Of a DNA stretch of 64,000 bases, positions 29,270 through 38,806 are shown one piece after another. The stretch spans positions 1 to 64,000 of the forward strand of contig CADEEV010000019.1 of assembly GCA_902826455.1 (NCBI GenBank). Reading direction: 5' to 3'. Source of the stretch: an uncultured Acidobacteriota bacterium (GTDB lineage: Bacteria > Acidobacteriota > Vicinamibacteria > Fen-336). The notes beneath the pieces were generated by a model that was not told the origin of the DNA, made no database searches, and saw nothing but the letters and a program-made list of their open reading frames with translations. Numbering within the stretch: the first letter of the stretch is position 1; every line of letters begins with the position of its first letter. A program made the translations under genes and the position numbers.

Positions 29270-30387
29270 GCCCGCGCAAGATCTGGGCGATCGCGCGCAA
29301 GGAGCTGCGCCAGTCCTCGCGCGATCCCCTGAGCCTCGCCATGCTGCTGGGCGTGCCCACGATGATGCTGCTCATGTACGGCTTCGCCCTCAACTTCGAC
29401 GTGCGCCACGTGAGCCTCGCGGTGGTCGACCGCGACAAGACCGCGGAGAGCCGCGACCTCGTGGCGGCCTTCGTGAACTCGACCTACTTCGACCAGGTGG
29501 CCGACCTGCCGGCGGACGCGGACCTCGGCGCCGTGACCGAGCGCCGCGTCGCGAAGGCCGTGCTCACGATCCCGGAGGGCTACGCCCGCGATCTCGCCGA
29601 AGGCCGCACGGCCCCGGTGCAGTTCGTCCTCGACGGCGCGGACGCCAACACGGCCACGACCGCCCTCGGCTACGCGAACTCCCTCGTGTCCGACCGCAAC
29701 GCCGCCGTCCGCGCCGAGGCCACGGGGGAGGCCCTGACCGCCCCCATCGACTACGAGCCCCGGGTCTTCTACAACCCGGAGCTCAAGTCGACCCAGTTCC
29801 TCGTCCCCGGCCTGATCGGCTTCATCCTCATGCTCACGGCGGTCCTCTCCACGGCGCTCTCGGTCGTGCGCGAGAAGGAGCGCGGCACGATGGAGCAGCT
29901 GCGCGTGACGTCGCTGCGGCCCGGCGAGCTGATCGTGGGGAAGACGCTCCCGTACCTCGGCATCTCGCTCACGGCGACGGTCATCATCCTGATCGCGGCG
30001 CGCTTCCTGTTCGGGGTCTCGGTGCGCGGCCCGTACCTCGACCTGTTCGTCGCGACGTTCGTCTACCTGGTCGGCGCCCTCGGCTTCGGCCTGCTCGTCT
30101 CGAGCATGGCCGACACCCAGGCGCTCGCCTTCCAGGCCGGCAGCGTCGCCTCGATGCTCCCGGCCATCTTCCTGTCGGGCTTCATCTTCCCGATCCGCGC
30201 CATGCCCGAGATCCTGCAGGCGATCACGTACGCGGTCCCGGCGCGCTACTTCAACGTGATCCTGCGCGGCATCATCCTGAAAGGCGCCGGCCTCGACTCG
30301 TACCTGCAGGACCTCGCGTTCCTCGTGCTCTACGCGGCCGTCGTGATGGGCATCGCGTTCTTCCGGCTGACCCGGCGGGAGGCCTGA
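29266..30387 (+). CDS. ABC-2 type permease, YbhS-like
   Basis: A 373-residue inner-membrane permease. One helix near the N-terminus (LAMLLGVPTMMLLMYGFAL), a periplasmic domain of ~140 residues (VDRDKTAESRDLV...VFYNPELKSTQFLVPGL) and five C-terminal helices form the ABC-2 plan. VVREKERGTMEQLRVTSLRPGELIVGK is the cytoplasmic coupling region. ATGA overlap with the ATPase and TGATG with the next permease. Confidence 0.92.
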   Translation: MSPRKIWAIARKELRQSSRDPLSLAMLLGVPTMMLLMYGFALNFDVRHVSLAVVDRDKTAESRDLVAAFVNSTYFDQVADLPADADLGAVTERRVAKAVLTIPEGYARDLAEGRTAPVQFVLDGADANTATTALGYANSLVSDRNAAVRAEATGEALTAPIDYEPRVFYNPELKSTQFLVPGLIGFILMLTAVLSTALSVVREKERGTMEQLRVTSLRPGELIVGKTLPYLGISLTATVIILIAARFLFGVSVRGPYLDLFVATFVYLVGALGFGLLVSSMADTQALAFQAGSVASMLPAIFLSGFIFPIRAMPEILQAITYAVPARYFNVILRGIILKGAGLDSYLQDLAFLVLYAAVVMGIAFFRLTRREA

Positions 30388-31514
30388 TGCGCGTCCTGTG
30401 GCGCATGATCGTGAAGGAGTTCCTGCAGCTCCGCCACGACAAGAAGATGGTGCCGGTGCTGCTCGTGGGGCCGATCGCGCAGCTCATCGCCCTGGGCTAC
30501 GCCGCGAACCTCGACATCTCGCGCATCCCGACCGTGCTCGTGGACCAGGACCGCTCGGTCGCGAGCCGCGACTTCGTGGAGCGCTTCACGGGCTCGGGCT
30601 ACTTCGACGTCCAGGGCAGCGCGGACACCGTCGAGCAGGTCGAGCCCTGGCTGGTCTCCGGCCGGGCCCAGGTGGCGCTGGTGCTGGCCGACGGCTTCGG
30701 CGAGGCCGTGGCCTCGGGCCGCGTGCCCCGCGTCCAGGTGATCGCGGACGGCACCGATTCCAACTCGGCCGTGGTGGGCCTGGGCTACGCGAGCCGCATC
30801 GTGCAGGCCACGGGCGCCGAGCTCACGGCCTCGCGCCTCGATCCGAGGACGCGCCGAGTGGTCGTCGGGCGTGTTGAGCTCGTGCCTCGCGTCTGGTACA
30901 ACCCCGACCTGCTGAGCCGCTGGTTCTACGTGCCCGCGGTGCTCGCCATGGTGCTCATGCTCGTGACCATGATCCTGCCGTCGATGGCCGTGGTGAGGGA
31001 GAAGGAGATCGGGACCCTGGAGCAGATCATCGTGACGCCGCTCCAGTCCTGGCAGCTCATCGTCGGCAAGCTGGCCCCGTTCGTGGTGATCGGCATCTTC
31101 GACATGCTGCTCATCACGGGCCTCGCGCGGTACCTCTTCGGCGTGCCGCTGCGCGGCTCGCTGCTGCTGCTCACGTTCCTGACGCTCCTGTTCCTGCTCA
31201 ACACCCTGGGCTTCGGGCTCCTGGTCTCGACCCTCGTCGAGACCCAGCAGCAGGCGATGATGACGTGCATCTACCTGCTGATGGTGCCGATGATCTACCT
31301 CTCGGGCCTCATCTTCCCGATCGAGAACATGCCCGTCGGCTTCCAGTACGTGACCTACGTGATCCCGGTGCGCTACTACGCCAACGTGCTGCGCGGCGTG
31401 TTCCTCCGAGGCTCGGGCCTGGACGTGCTCTGGCCTGAGGCCGTGACGCTCGCGGGCATGGGGCTCTTCGTCCTCGGCCTCGCGGCGCTGCGGCTGCGCA
31501 AGAGCCTCGATTGA
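30387..31514 (+). CDS. ABC-2 type permease, YbhR-like
   Basis: A 375-residue paralogue of the previous permease with the same layout: N-terminal helix (VPVLLVGPIAQLIALGYA), periplasmic region, then five helices after VVREKEIGTLEQIIVTPLQSWQLIVGK. The two permeases should form the exporter's heterodimeric channel. ATG 30387 overlaps the preceding TGA. Last clear exporter gene; the next gene's TTG overlaps its stop, so transcription probably continues. Confidence 0.92.
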   Translation: MRVLWRMIVKEFLQLRHDKKMVPVLLVGPIAQLIALGYAANLDISRIPTVLVDQDRSVASRDFVERFTGSGYFDVQGSADTVEQVEPWLVSGRAQVALVLADGFGEAVASGRVPRVQVIADGTDSNSAVVGLGYASRIVQATGAELTASRLDPRTRRVVVGRVELVPRVWYNPDLLSRWFYVPAVLAMVLMLVTMILPSMAVVREKEIGTLEQIIVTPLQSWQLIVGKLAPFVVIGIFDMLLITGLARYLFGVPLRGSLLLLTFLTLLFLLNTLGFGLLVSTLVETQQQAMMTCIYLLMVPMIYLSGLIFPIENMPVGFQYVTYVIPVRYYANVLRGVFLRGSGLDVLWPEAVTLAGMGLFVLGLAALRLRKSLD

Positions 31515-32653
31515 GGCGCGCGCCGCGCTGGGAGACGCCGTTCTGGGCCCTGACGCTGTTCTTCCTCGCGTGCACGGGCCTCTTCTACTTCTGCCCGGCC
31601 GACGTGCGCTGGCTGCGCAAGGGCGTCCACTTCCTGTCCTTCGAGTTCGAGCAGAACCTCGCCACCTGGTACGAAGGCACCTGCTTCTTCCTGGTGGGGA
31701 TCCTCGCCTTCGAGCGCTCCCTCGGCCCCGGGCCCAAGTGGGCGTGGCGCGGGCTCTCGGCGCTCGGCGTGGGCCTCGCCCTCGACGAGCTGTGCTCGAT
31801 CCACGAGCGCTCCGACCTGCTGTTCAAGCCCATCGGCCTCGACGACCAGAGCCTGGCGCTGCTGCCCTTCGCGATCCCCGCCGGCATCATCGCCCTCGTC
31901 TCCCTGGCCGGCTTCTGGCGCGGCGGCGAGAAGCTGCGGGCGCGCCAGCTCTTCATCGCCTTCGCGCTGCTGGGCTCGGTCGTGTTCCAGGAGAAGCTCG
32001 AGCACAAGCTCCACCTCGAGATCCCCGCCGACCTGGCGCCGGTGCGCGGCGTGATCGAAGAGGGCACCGAGCTCGTGGGCGTCTACTTCCTGCTCAAGAT
32101 CGTCCTGGGAGCGGGAGCCTCGGTGCTCGACGCGCTGCCGGGCCTCGCGGCCCAGCGCCGCTTCATGGCGCCGGTCGCCGTGGTCGGCGCCCTGGCCGTT
32201 CCCACGCTGCTGTACGTCGGCTGGGCCACGCGCGTGATGCAGTACGGCCGCGGCATCCCCATGGCCTTCGTCTCCTACGTGCTGCTCGTGCTGATCGGGC
32301 TCATCGCGCTGCGCGCCGCGCGCAACGGCTTCGAGCGGCGCGGCCTGCTGATCGGCCTGGGCCTCGCGGCGCTGTTCTTCTCCCTCGACGAGATCGCGAT
32401 CCTCGAGCGCGGCGAGAACGTGCGCCTGATGCGCAGCGCGCTGCAGATATGGGCGCTGCCGGTCCTCGGCGGGCTGATCCTCCTGCTGCCGCGGCTGCGC
32501 ACGCGGATGGCCGCGCTGCTCCTGGGCAGCCTCTTCGTCGTGGGCTACCCGGTCCTCGACCAGGGCGGACGGCAATGGCCGTGGATCGTCGCGCCGGTGC
32601 AGATCTTCGCCGTGTACGTGGTGGTCGCGGGCCTGGCCCCGCGCGAGACGTGA
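31511..32653 (+). CDS. Polytopic membrane protein of unknown function with duplicated DE-x-x-I-x-ER motif
   Basis: A 380-residue protein with about ten hydrophobic segments. Two halves look related: RGLSALGVGLALDELCSIHERSD (D92, E93, H98) in the first and LIGLGLAALFFSLDEIAILERGEN (D293, E294) in the second. Each motif sits at the end of a membrane helix, a layout compatible with a metal or catalytic site. I do not recognise the family. TTG at 31511 overlaps the permease stop, and the next gene overlaps its stop (GTGA), so it may be co-expressed with the exporter. Confidence 0.6.
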   Translation: MRRAPRWETPFWALTLFFLACTGLFYFCPADVRWLRKGVHFLSFEFEQNLATWYEGTCFFLVGILAFERSLGPGPKWAWRGLSALGVGLALDELCSIHERSDLLFKPIGLDDQSLALLPFAIPAGIIALVSLAGFWRGGEKLRARQLFIAFALLGSVVFQEKLEHKLHLEIPADLAPVRGVIEEGTELVGVYFLLKIVLGAGASVLDALPGLAAQRRFMAPVAVVGALAVPTLLYVGWATRVMQYGRGIPMAFVSYVLLVLIGLIALRAARNGFERRGLLIGLGLAALFFSLDEIAILERGENVRLMRSALQIWALPVLGGLILLLPRLRTRMAALLLGSLFVVGYPVLDQGGRQWPWIVAPVQIFAVYVVVAGLAPRET

Positions 32654-34260
32654 GCCGGCGCTGGGTTCGGGCCCTCGCGGCCGTCGCGCTGTGGGCCGCC
32701 GTCGGTCTGGTCGCGAGCCAGCTCGGCCGCGCGGCCTGGCGCTCGGTCGCGGGCTACGTCTCGCCCTACCGCTTCTCCGAGAACACGGTCGGCGGCGAGC
32801 GCCTCGCGCACCGCACGATCCTGGTCGTCGTCGACGGCCTGCGTCTCGACCGCTCGCGCCGCATGCCGAACCTCGACCGGCTGCGGCTGAAGGGTGCCGA
32901 CATCGAGAGCGTCGCCGGCATCCCTTCCTACTCGCGGCCCGGCCGGGCCAACCTCGTGACCGGCGCGCCCCCCGAGATCCACGGCGCGACCACGAACCTG
33001 CACAAGGCGCCGGTCGGCTTCGACAACCTGTTCCGCGGCGCCGCCCGCCAGGGTTTCTCCGTGGCGATCGCCGGCTCGGACCTGTGGCGGAGCCTGTTCG
33101 GCGCCGACCTCGCGAGCGCGACCTTCTTCGGTCCCGAGATCCCCGACACGCGCGGCGCCTTCGCGAGCGTCGCGCCCCGCATGATGCGCGCGGACGTCCA
33201 GGCGGTTGAGTTCGTGCTGGAGCGGCAGGCGCAGCTGAGCGTCCTGGACTTTCTCAGCCTCGACTACGCCGCCCACGAGTACGGCGCCGGCTCGGGGGAG
33301 TACGGTCGGGCCGCGAACGAGGCCGACCGGATGATCGGCGTGCTGCTCGACCGCGTCGACCTGTTCCGGACGCTGCTGGTGGTGACCGCGGACCACGGCC
33401 ACCTCGACGAGGGCGGCCACGGCGCCGACGAGCCCGAGGTCACGGCGATCCCCCTGGTGCTCGCGGGTCGCGGGGTCCGGGAGGCCGTGACGGGACGCGG
33501 AAGGCAGATCGACGTGGCGGCCACCCTCGCGGCCCTGACCGGCCTGCCGATTCCCGGGGCGAGCGAGGGCCACGTCTTGCGCGACGTGCTCGACCTCGAG
33601 CCCGACTTCGCGGCCGCCCTGGAGGCCCGCGAAGCCGCCCACGCGGCCACGTTCCGGAAGGAGTTCGCCGCGAGCCTCGGAGTGCCGGGGGCCCCCGGCG
33701 TCGACGAGGCGCGGGCCGTGCGGGCGGCGGCCGATCGACGACGCCGGCTGCCCGTGGCTCTCGCCCTCGGCGCCCTCGTGCTCGCGGTCTGCGTCTGGGT
33801 CGGCGGCGCGCGACCCGGCGAGGCCCTCGCGGCCGCGGTCGCCGGTCTGGCGCTGAACGAAGGCGTCTTCCGCCTCCTCGCAGCCCGGGAGCACCTGCGT
33901 CTGTCCCTGAGCGCCATCAACCACGAGGAAGACCTGCGGCCGTACTTCTCCCACCTCGGGCTGCTCTCGGCGTGCGCCTCCGGCGCGGCGCTGCTGATCG
34001 TCTTCGTGGCCGCGCGCCTCCTGCGCCGCGACGCCGCGCGCCTGGCGCCGGCCGCCCTGTGCGGCATCGGGCTCGCGACCCTGGCTCCCGTCCTGAGCGT
34101 CCACGTGGCCCAGGGACTGCTCGCGACCTGGCGCATCGGCGACATCCAGCAGGGCTTCTCCGCCTACGTGGGACCGCTGCGGCTCAACGCCCTCGTGCCC
34201 TCCGCCCTCGGAGTCCTCCTGCTTCTTCTGGTAGACTCGCGGTTTTCGCGCGAGGCCTGA
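32650..34260 (+). CDS. Membrane-bound alkaline-phosphatase-superfamily phosphodiesterase/phosphotransferase
   Basis: A 536-residue protein: one N-terminal helix, an extracytoplasmic alkaline-phosphatase-like domain (~55-340) and a C-terminal membrane domain of about six helices. Metal and active-site motifs are VVVDGLR (D62), IPSYSRPGRANLVTG (probable nucleophile S95), DYAAHEYG and VTADHGHLDEGGHG. The plan resembles type I phosphodiesterases and ethanolamine-phosphate transferases. Likely acts on lipid or glycan head groups in the periplasm; substrate unknown. GTGA overlap with the preceding gene. Confidence 0.75.
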   Translation: MSRRWVRALAAVALWAAVGLVASQLGRAAWRSVAGYVSPYRFSENTVGGERLAHRTILVVVDGLRLDRSRRMPNLDRLRLKGADIESVAGIPSYSRPGRANLVTGAPPEIHGATTNLHKAPVGFDNLFRGAARQGFSVAIAGSDLWRSLFGADLASATFFGPEIPDTRGAFASVAPRMMRADVQAVEFVLERQAQLSVLDFLSLDYAAHEYGAGSGEYGRAANEADRMIGVLLDRVDLFRTLLVVTADHGHLDEGGHGADEPEVTAIPLVLAGRGVREAVTGRGRQIDVAATLAALTGLPIPGASEGHVLRDVLDLEPDFAAALEAREAAHAATFRKEFAASLGVPGAPGVDEARAVRAAADRRRRLPVALALGALVLAVCVWVGGARPGEALAAAVAGLALNEGVFRLLAAREHLRLSLSAINHEEDLRPYFSHLGLLSACASGAALLIVFVAARLLRRDAARLAPAALCGIGLATLAPVLSVHVAQGLLATWRIGDIQQGFSAYVGPLRLNALVPSALGVLLLLLVDSRFSREA

Positions 34261-34785
34261 ATGCTGCGGCCGTACAAGGGGATCTGGCCGAAACTGGGGG
34301 AGCGGGTCTACGTCGACCCCTCGGCCCAGGTGATCGGCGACGTGGAGCTGGGGGATCACGCGAGCGTCTGGATGAACGCCGTGATCCGTGGCGACGTCCA
34401 CTCCATCCGGATCGGCGCCTACACGAACATCCAGGACTGCTGCGTCGTCCACGTCTTCAAGGAGCTGCACACGACGGTCCTCGCCGACCACATCACGGTC
34501 GGCCACTCGGCCACCATCCACGGCTGCCGGATCGATTCCTACTGCCTGATCGGCATGGGCGCCACGGTCCTGAACGACGCCCACGTGGGCGCCGAGTCCA
34601 TCGTCGCGGCCCAGAGCCTCGTGCCCGAGGGCATGGTCATCCCGCCCCGCAGCCTGGTGATGGGCGTGCCGGCGAAGATCCGGCGCACCCTGACGGCCGA
34701 GGAGCTCCAGGGCCTGCGCACTTCGGCCGAGAGCTACTACGGCTACAAGGAGACGTACCTCCAGGAGCAGGGCGGCACGAAGTGA
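34261..34785 (+). CDS. Gamma-class carbonic anhydrase-like hexapeptide protein
   Basis: A 174-residue left-handed beta-helix protein with hexapeptide repeats (VIGDVELGDHASVWMNAVIRGD, IGMGATVLNDAHVG). Histidines H64, H82 and H87 are placed as the zinc ligands of the Cam/YrdA group. It may hydrate CO2; many YrdA-type relatives have no proven activity. ATG follows the preceding stop directly, and hisS overlaps its stop (GTGA). Confidence 0.88.
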   Translation: MLRPYKGIWPKLGERVYVDPSAQVIGDVELGDHASVWMNAVIRGDVHSIRIGAYTNIQDCCVVHVFKELHTTVLADHITVGHSATIHGCRIDSYCLIGMGATVLNDAHVGAESIVAAQSLVPEGMVIPPRSLVMGVPAKIRRTLTAEELQGLRTSAESYYGYKETYLQEQGGTK

Positions 34786-36032
34786 TCCGGGCGATCAAGG
34801 GCACGAAGGACATCCTCCCGGAGGAAGTCGGCGCCTGGCAGCGCGTCGAGAGCGCCGCCCGCGCCCTCTTCGCGCGCTACGGCTGCCGCGAGATCCGCAC
34901 GCCGATCTTCGAGGAGACCCAGCTCTTCGCCCGCGGCATCGGCGCCGAGACCGACATCGTCTCGAAGGAGATGTACACCTTCGCCGACCGCGACGAGAGC
35001 TCGCTCACGCTGCGGCCCGAGGCCACGGCCGGCATCGTGCGGGCCGTGATCGAGCACAACCTGATGAACGAGGACCCGGCGCTGCGCGTCTACGCCCTCG
35101 GGCCGATGTTCCGGCGCGAGCGCCCGCAGAAGGGCCGTTACCGGCAGTTCCACCAGGTCGACGTCGAGATCTTCGGCGTCGCCGCCCCCTCGGTCGACGT
35201 CGAGGTGATCCAGATCGCCCTGGGCTTCCTCGAGGCCGCCGGGCTCCCGGACTACGAGCTCGTCCTCAACTCCGTGGGCGACGCCGCCTGCCGCCCCGCC
35301 TACGTCGAGACCCTGCGGGCCGCGCTGCGCGCGAACCTCGCGACGCTCGGGCCCGACAGCCAGCGCCGCGCCGAGACGAACCCGCTGCGCGTGCTGGACT
35401 CCAAGGCTCCCGAGGAGCAGGCGCTCATCGAGTCGCTCCCGAAGATCTCCGAGCACCTGTGCGACGCGTGCCGCGAGCACTTCGCCGAGGTGCGCCGGCA
35501 GCTCGACCTCTTCGCGATCCCGTACCGGGTCGACCACCGCCTGGTCCGCGGCCTCGACTACTACACGCGCACGACGTTCGAGGTCACGAGCGGCGCCCTG
35601 GGCGCCCAGAACAGCGTCCTGGGCGGCGGCCGCTACGACGGCCTCGTCAAGGATCTGGGGGGGCCCGACCTCACGGGCATCGGTTTCGCCCTGGGCCTCG
35701 AGCGGCTCGTGATGATCCTCGGCGCGCCGAAGGCCGAGCGCCGCTGCGACGTGTTCCTGGCGCTGCTGGCCCCGGCCGGGCGCGACAAGGCCCTGCTGCT
35801 GCAGCGCGAGCTGCGCGCGGCCGGCCTCGCGGTGCTGACGGACCACGAGGGCCGCGGCCTCAAGTCCCAGATGAAGCGCGCCGACAAGCTGCAGTCCCGT
35901 TTCGTGGCGCTGCTCGGCGACGACGAGCTCGCGAAGAACGTGTGGACGGTGCGCGACATGGCGGGCTCGTCCCAGGAAACGATCGAAGACGCGCGCATCG
36001 CGGCGTACCTCAAGGAGAAGGCGAATGGCTGA
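34782..36032 (+). CDS. hisS: Histidyl-tRNA synthetase
   Basis: A 416-residue class II synthetase charging tRNA-His. It begins IRAIKGTKDILPEE and shows motif 2 (GPMFRRERPQKGRYRQFHQVDVEIFG), the His-A motif LVRGLDYYTRTTFEV and motif 3 (GIGFALGLERLVM), then an anticodon-binding domain (~325-416). GTG start at 34782 overlaps the previous stop. It overlaps aspS by eight bases. Confidence 0.96.
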   Translation: MIRAIKGTKDILPEEVGAWQRVESAARALFARYGCREIRTPIFEETQLFARGIGAETDIVSKEMYTFADRDESSLTLRPEATAGIVRAVIEHNLMNEDPALRVYALGPMFRRERPQKGRYRQFHQVDVEIFGVAAPSVDVEVIQIALGFLEAAGLPDYELVLNSVGDAACRPAYVETLRAALRANLATLGPDSQRRAETNPLRVLDSKAPEEQALIESLPKISEHLCDACREHFAEVRRQLDLFAIPYRVDHRLVRGLDYYTRTTFEVTSGALGAQNSVLGGGRYDGLVKDLGGPDLTGIGFALGLERLVMILGAPKAERRCDVFLALLAPAGRDKALLLQRELRAAGLAVLTDHEGRGLKSQMKRADKLQSRFVALLGDDELAKNVWTVRDMAGSSQETIEDARIAAYLKEKANG

Positions 36033-37827
36033 GACGCTCGGAGACCTGACCCGCACGCACTACTGCGGGCAGCTGGGCGAGGGCGACGTGGGCAAGGCCG
36101 TCGTCCTCATGGGCTGGGCGGCGACCCGGCGCGACCTGGGCGGCGTCGTCTTCGTGGACCTGCGCGACCGCGAGGGTCTCTGCCAGGTCGTGGCGCGGCC
36201 CGAGGTCTCGAAGGACGCCCACGCCGCGGCCGACCGCGTGCGCGGCGAGTACGTGCTGGCCGTCGTCGGGGAAGTCGCCGCGCGCTCGGGCGAGACGGTC
36301 AATCCCAACCTCGCCACCGGCAAGGTCGAGGTGCTCGCCAGGGAGATCCGCGTCCTCTCCGAGGCCCGCACGCCGCCCTTCGCGATCGAGGACGACATCC
36401 AGACCTCCGAGGACATCCGGCTCAAGTACCGCTACCTCGACCTGCGCCGGCCGAAGCTGCAGCGCAACATCCGCCTGCGCCACCAGATCACGATGGAAGT
36501 GCGCCGCTACATGGACGAGCAGGGCTTCTACGAGATCGAGACGCCGATGCTCACGAAGTCGACGCCCGAGGGCGCCCGCGACTACCTCGTGCCGTCGCGC
36601 GTCCACCACGGCCACTTCTACGCGCTGCCGCAGTCGCCGCAGATCTTCAAGCAGCTCCTGATGGTCTCGGGCATGGACAAGTACTTCCAGATCGTGCGCT
36701 GCTTCCGCGACGAGGACCTGCGCGCCGACCGCCAGCCCGAGTTCACCCAGGTCGACGTCGAGATGTCGTTCCCGCGGGTGCAGTCGATCGTGGACCTGAT
36801 CGAGCCGCTGTTCGCCCGGGTGTTCCGCCTGATCGGCGTCGACGTCGCGCGGCCGTTCCCGCGCATGAGCTACGCCGAGGCCATGGAGCGCTACGGCAGC
36901 GACAAGCCCGACCTGCGCTTCGGGATGCCGATCACCGACGTGACCGACGAGATGAAGGCCCTCGGCCTCGACACGTTCCCGGGCCTGATCGAGGCGGGCG
37001 CCCGCGCCCGCGCCCTCGTGATCCCGGCGAGCGGCGGGATCTCGGGCACGCGCCTGCGCAAGATCAACGAGGAGCTGTGGCTGGGCCGCATCGTGCCCGA
37101 CGCCCACGCCTCGAAGCGCAACCTGTTCACGCTCAAGGCCACCGACGAGGCCGTCGCGAACCTCGCCAAGAAGGGCGCGAGCGAGACGGTCGCCCGCGCC
37201 CTGCTCGCGAAGGTCGGCGCCCGGAAGGACGACGTCGTGCTGATCGGCGTCGACGAGGCCGATGCCCTCGCCATGGCTCTCGGCATCCTGCGCCTCGAGC
37301 TGGGCAAGGAGCTCCAGCTCGTCGACCCGAAGGCGTTCCGCTTCCTGTGGGTGACGGACTTCCCGCTCATGGAGTACGACAAGGGCGCCAAGCGCTACGT
37401 GAGCCTGCACCACCCGTTCACGGCGCCCCTCGACGAGGACGCCCACCTGCTCGAGAGCGATCCCGGCGCGGTGCGGGCGAAGGCCTACGACCTGGTGCTG
37501 AACGGCAGCGAGGTCGGCGGCGGCAGCATCCGCATCCACGACTCCGCCATGCAGGCGCAGATCTTCAAGCTGCTGTCGCTCTCCGACGACGAGGCGAAGG
37601 AGCGCTTCGGCTTCTTCATCGAGGCGCTGCAGTACGGCACGCCGCCCCACGGCGGCATCGCCCTGGGCCTCGACCGCATGACGATGATCCTCTCGGGCGA
37701 GAGCTCGATCCGCGACGTGATCGCGTTCCCGAAGACGGCCAGCGCCGCCGACATGATGGCGGGCTCGCCCTCCCCGGTGCGCGACGAGCAGGTCAAGGAC
37801 CTGGGGATCGTCGTCGTCCGGAAGTAG
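36025..37827 (+). CDS. aspS: Aspartyl-tRNA synthetase, bacterial type
   Basis: A 600-residue class IIb synthetase. An N-terminal OB-fold binds the anticodon (VVLMGWAATRRDLGGVVFVDLRDREG), motif 2 is FRDEDLRADRQPEFTQVD, a GAD insertion domain lies at ~290-420, and motif 3 is GGIALGLDRMTMIL. Length matches bacterial AspS. hisS-aspS adjacency is conserved in many bacteria. It may charge tRNA-Asn too if Asn is made by the amidotransferase route; this cannot be told here. Confidence 0.96.
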   Translation: MAETLGDLTRTHYCGQLGEGDVGKAVVLMGWAATRRDLGGVVFVDLRDREGLCQVVARPEVSKDAHAAADRVRGEYVLAVVGEVAARSGETVNPNLATGKVEVLAREIRVLSEARTPPFAIEDDIQTSEDIRLKYRYLDLRRPKLQRNIRLRHQITMEVRRYMDEQGFYEIETPMLTKSTPEGARDYLVPSRVHHGHFYALPQSPQIFKQLLMVSGMDKYFQIVRCFRDEDLRADRQPEFTQVDVEMSFPRVQSIVDLIEPLFARVFRLIGVDVARPFPRMSYAEAMERYGSDKPDLRFGMPITDVTDEMKALGLDTFPGLIEAGARARALVIPASGGISGTRLRKINEELWLGRIVPDAHASKRNLFTLKATDEAVANLAKKGASETVARALLAKVGARKDDVVLIGVDEADALAMALGILRLELGKELQLVDPKAFRFLWVTDFPLMEYDKGAKRYVSLHHPFTAPLDEDAHLLESDPGAVRAKAYDLVLNGSEVGGGSIRIHDSAMQAQIFKLLSLSDDEAKERFGFFIEALQYGTPPHGGIALGLDRMTMILSGESSIRDVIAFPKTASAADMMAGSPSPVRDEQVKDLGIVVVRK

Positions 37828-38784
37828 CTACTGCACCGCCGGCAGGAAGCGCGGCGCCGGCGCGTAGACGTGGGTGGTGCGCGCGGTGCGCCCGTCGATC
37901 AGCTCGAGCGTCGGCACGATGCCGTAGCACGGGTTCGGCGGAACGTCGGGCGGTCCGGGCTGGACCCCGGCGATCACCGCGGCCCGGACGAACGCCTGGT
38001 GGGCGCCGTTCACGAGGAGGTCGTCCGCCACGGCGTCGATGGCCGTGGCCCCTCCCGGCCGCAGGTCGCGCACCGCGATCAGCGGCTGCCGGTTCCGGTC
38101 GTAGAGGAGCTGGGCCTTGTCGTCCAGGAAGGCGAGGCCCACGCGGCACGTGGCAGGCGTGTCGGCGGCCGTCACGGTGGGCCCCGGAGGCAGCGCGTCC
38201 CAGGCCAGGTTGAGGCGCGCGGTCTGACCCTGCACCAGGGTCATGACGCCGAACGTGGCGGGTCGCACCGGATCGGGCGGGATCTGCTGGCCGGGGGAGG
38301 GTGCCTGCTCCGCGGCCGGCGCGTAGAAGGCCTCCGTCCGCAGCGACTCGTCCTCGTACAGCTCGAGGGTCGGCACGAGAGACTTGCAGGGGTTGGGCGG
38401 GGCGTGGGGGTCGCCGCTCGCCGAGACGCCCGTGACGAGCGCGCGGAAGGCGCGGCGGCCGCGAGTGCCCAGCAGGTCGGCGCCGGGCACGTCGAGCCGG
38501 AACGCCTCGCCGGGCCGCACGCTGCCGTCGCCGGCGATCGCTGCGCCGCGGGGGTCGAGGAGCGGCGCGCCGGTGGCATCGACGAGGGCCACGCTGACGT
38601 GGCAGGGGTTCGGCGGCAGGTGCGGGTCGCCCCAGAGCACGTGGACGCGGGCCGACTGGCCCCGGCTGAGGCCGACCAGGCCGAAGGTGGGCCGGATGGG
38701 ATCGGGAGGGGTGGTGCCCTGCGCGGCGAGCGGCAGGGCCGCCACGCAGAGCGCGAGGCCGGTCACGAGGGAGGCGGTCTTCAT
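37828..38784 (-). CDS. Secreted protein made of two tandem ~125-residue repeats
   Basis: A 318-residue protein with a signal peptide (LVTGLALCVAALPLAAQ). Repeat 1 (~25-155) and repeat 2 (~165-315) share DPIRPTFGLVGLSRGQSAR / DPVRPATFGVMTLVQGQTAR, PPNPC near an internal position, and the end LVPTLELYEDESLRTEAFYAPA / IVPTLELIDGRTARTTHVYAPA. Each repeat looks like a beta-sandwich with conserved Cys. I do not recognise a named family. AAGGAG precedes ATG 38784. Likely periplasmic or outer-surface. Confidence 0.7.
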   Translation of the reverse strand: MKTASLVTGLALCVAALPLAAQGTTPPDPIRPTFGLVGLSRGQSARVHVLWGDPHLPPNPCHVSVALVDATGAPLLDPRGAAIAGDGSVRPGEAFRLDVPGADLLGTRGRRAFRALVTGVSASGDPHAPPNPCKSLVPTLELYEDESLRTEAFYAPAAEQAPSPGQQIPPDPVRPATFGVMTLVQGQTARLNLAWDALPPGPTVTAADTPATCRVGLAFLDDKAQLLYDRNRQPLIAVRDLRPGGATAIDAVADDLLVNGAHQAFVRAAVIAGVQPGPPDVPPNPCYGIVPTLELIDGRTARTTHVYAPAPRFLPAVQ

Positions 38785-38806
38785 AGGGTCTCCTTCCGCG
38801 GGGACG

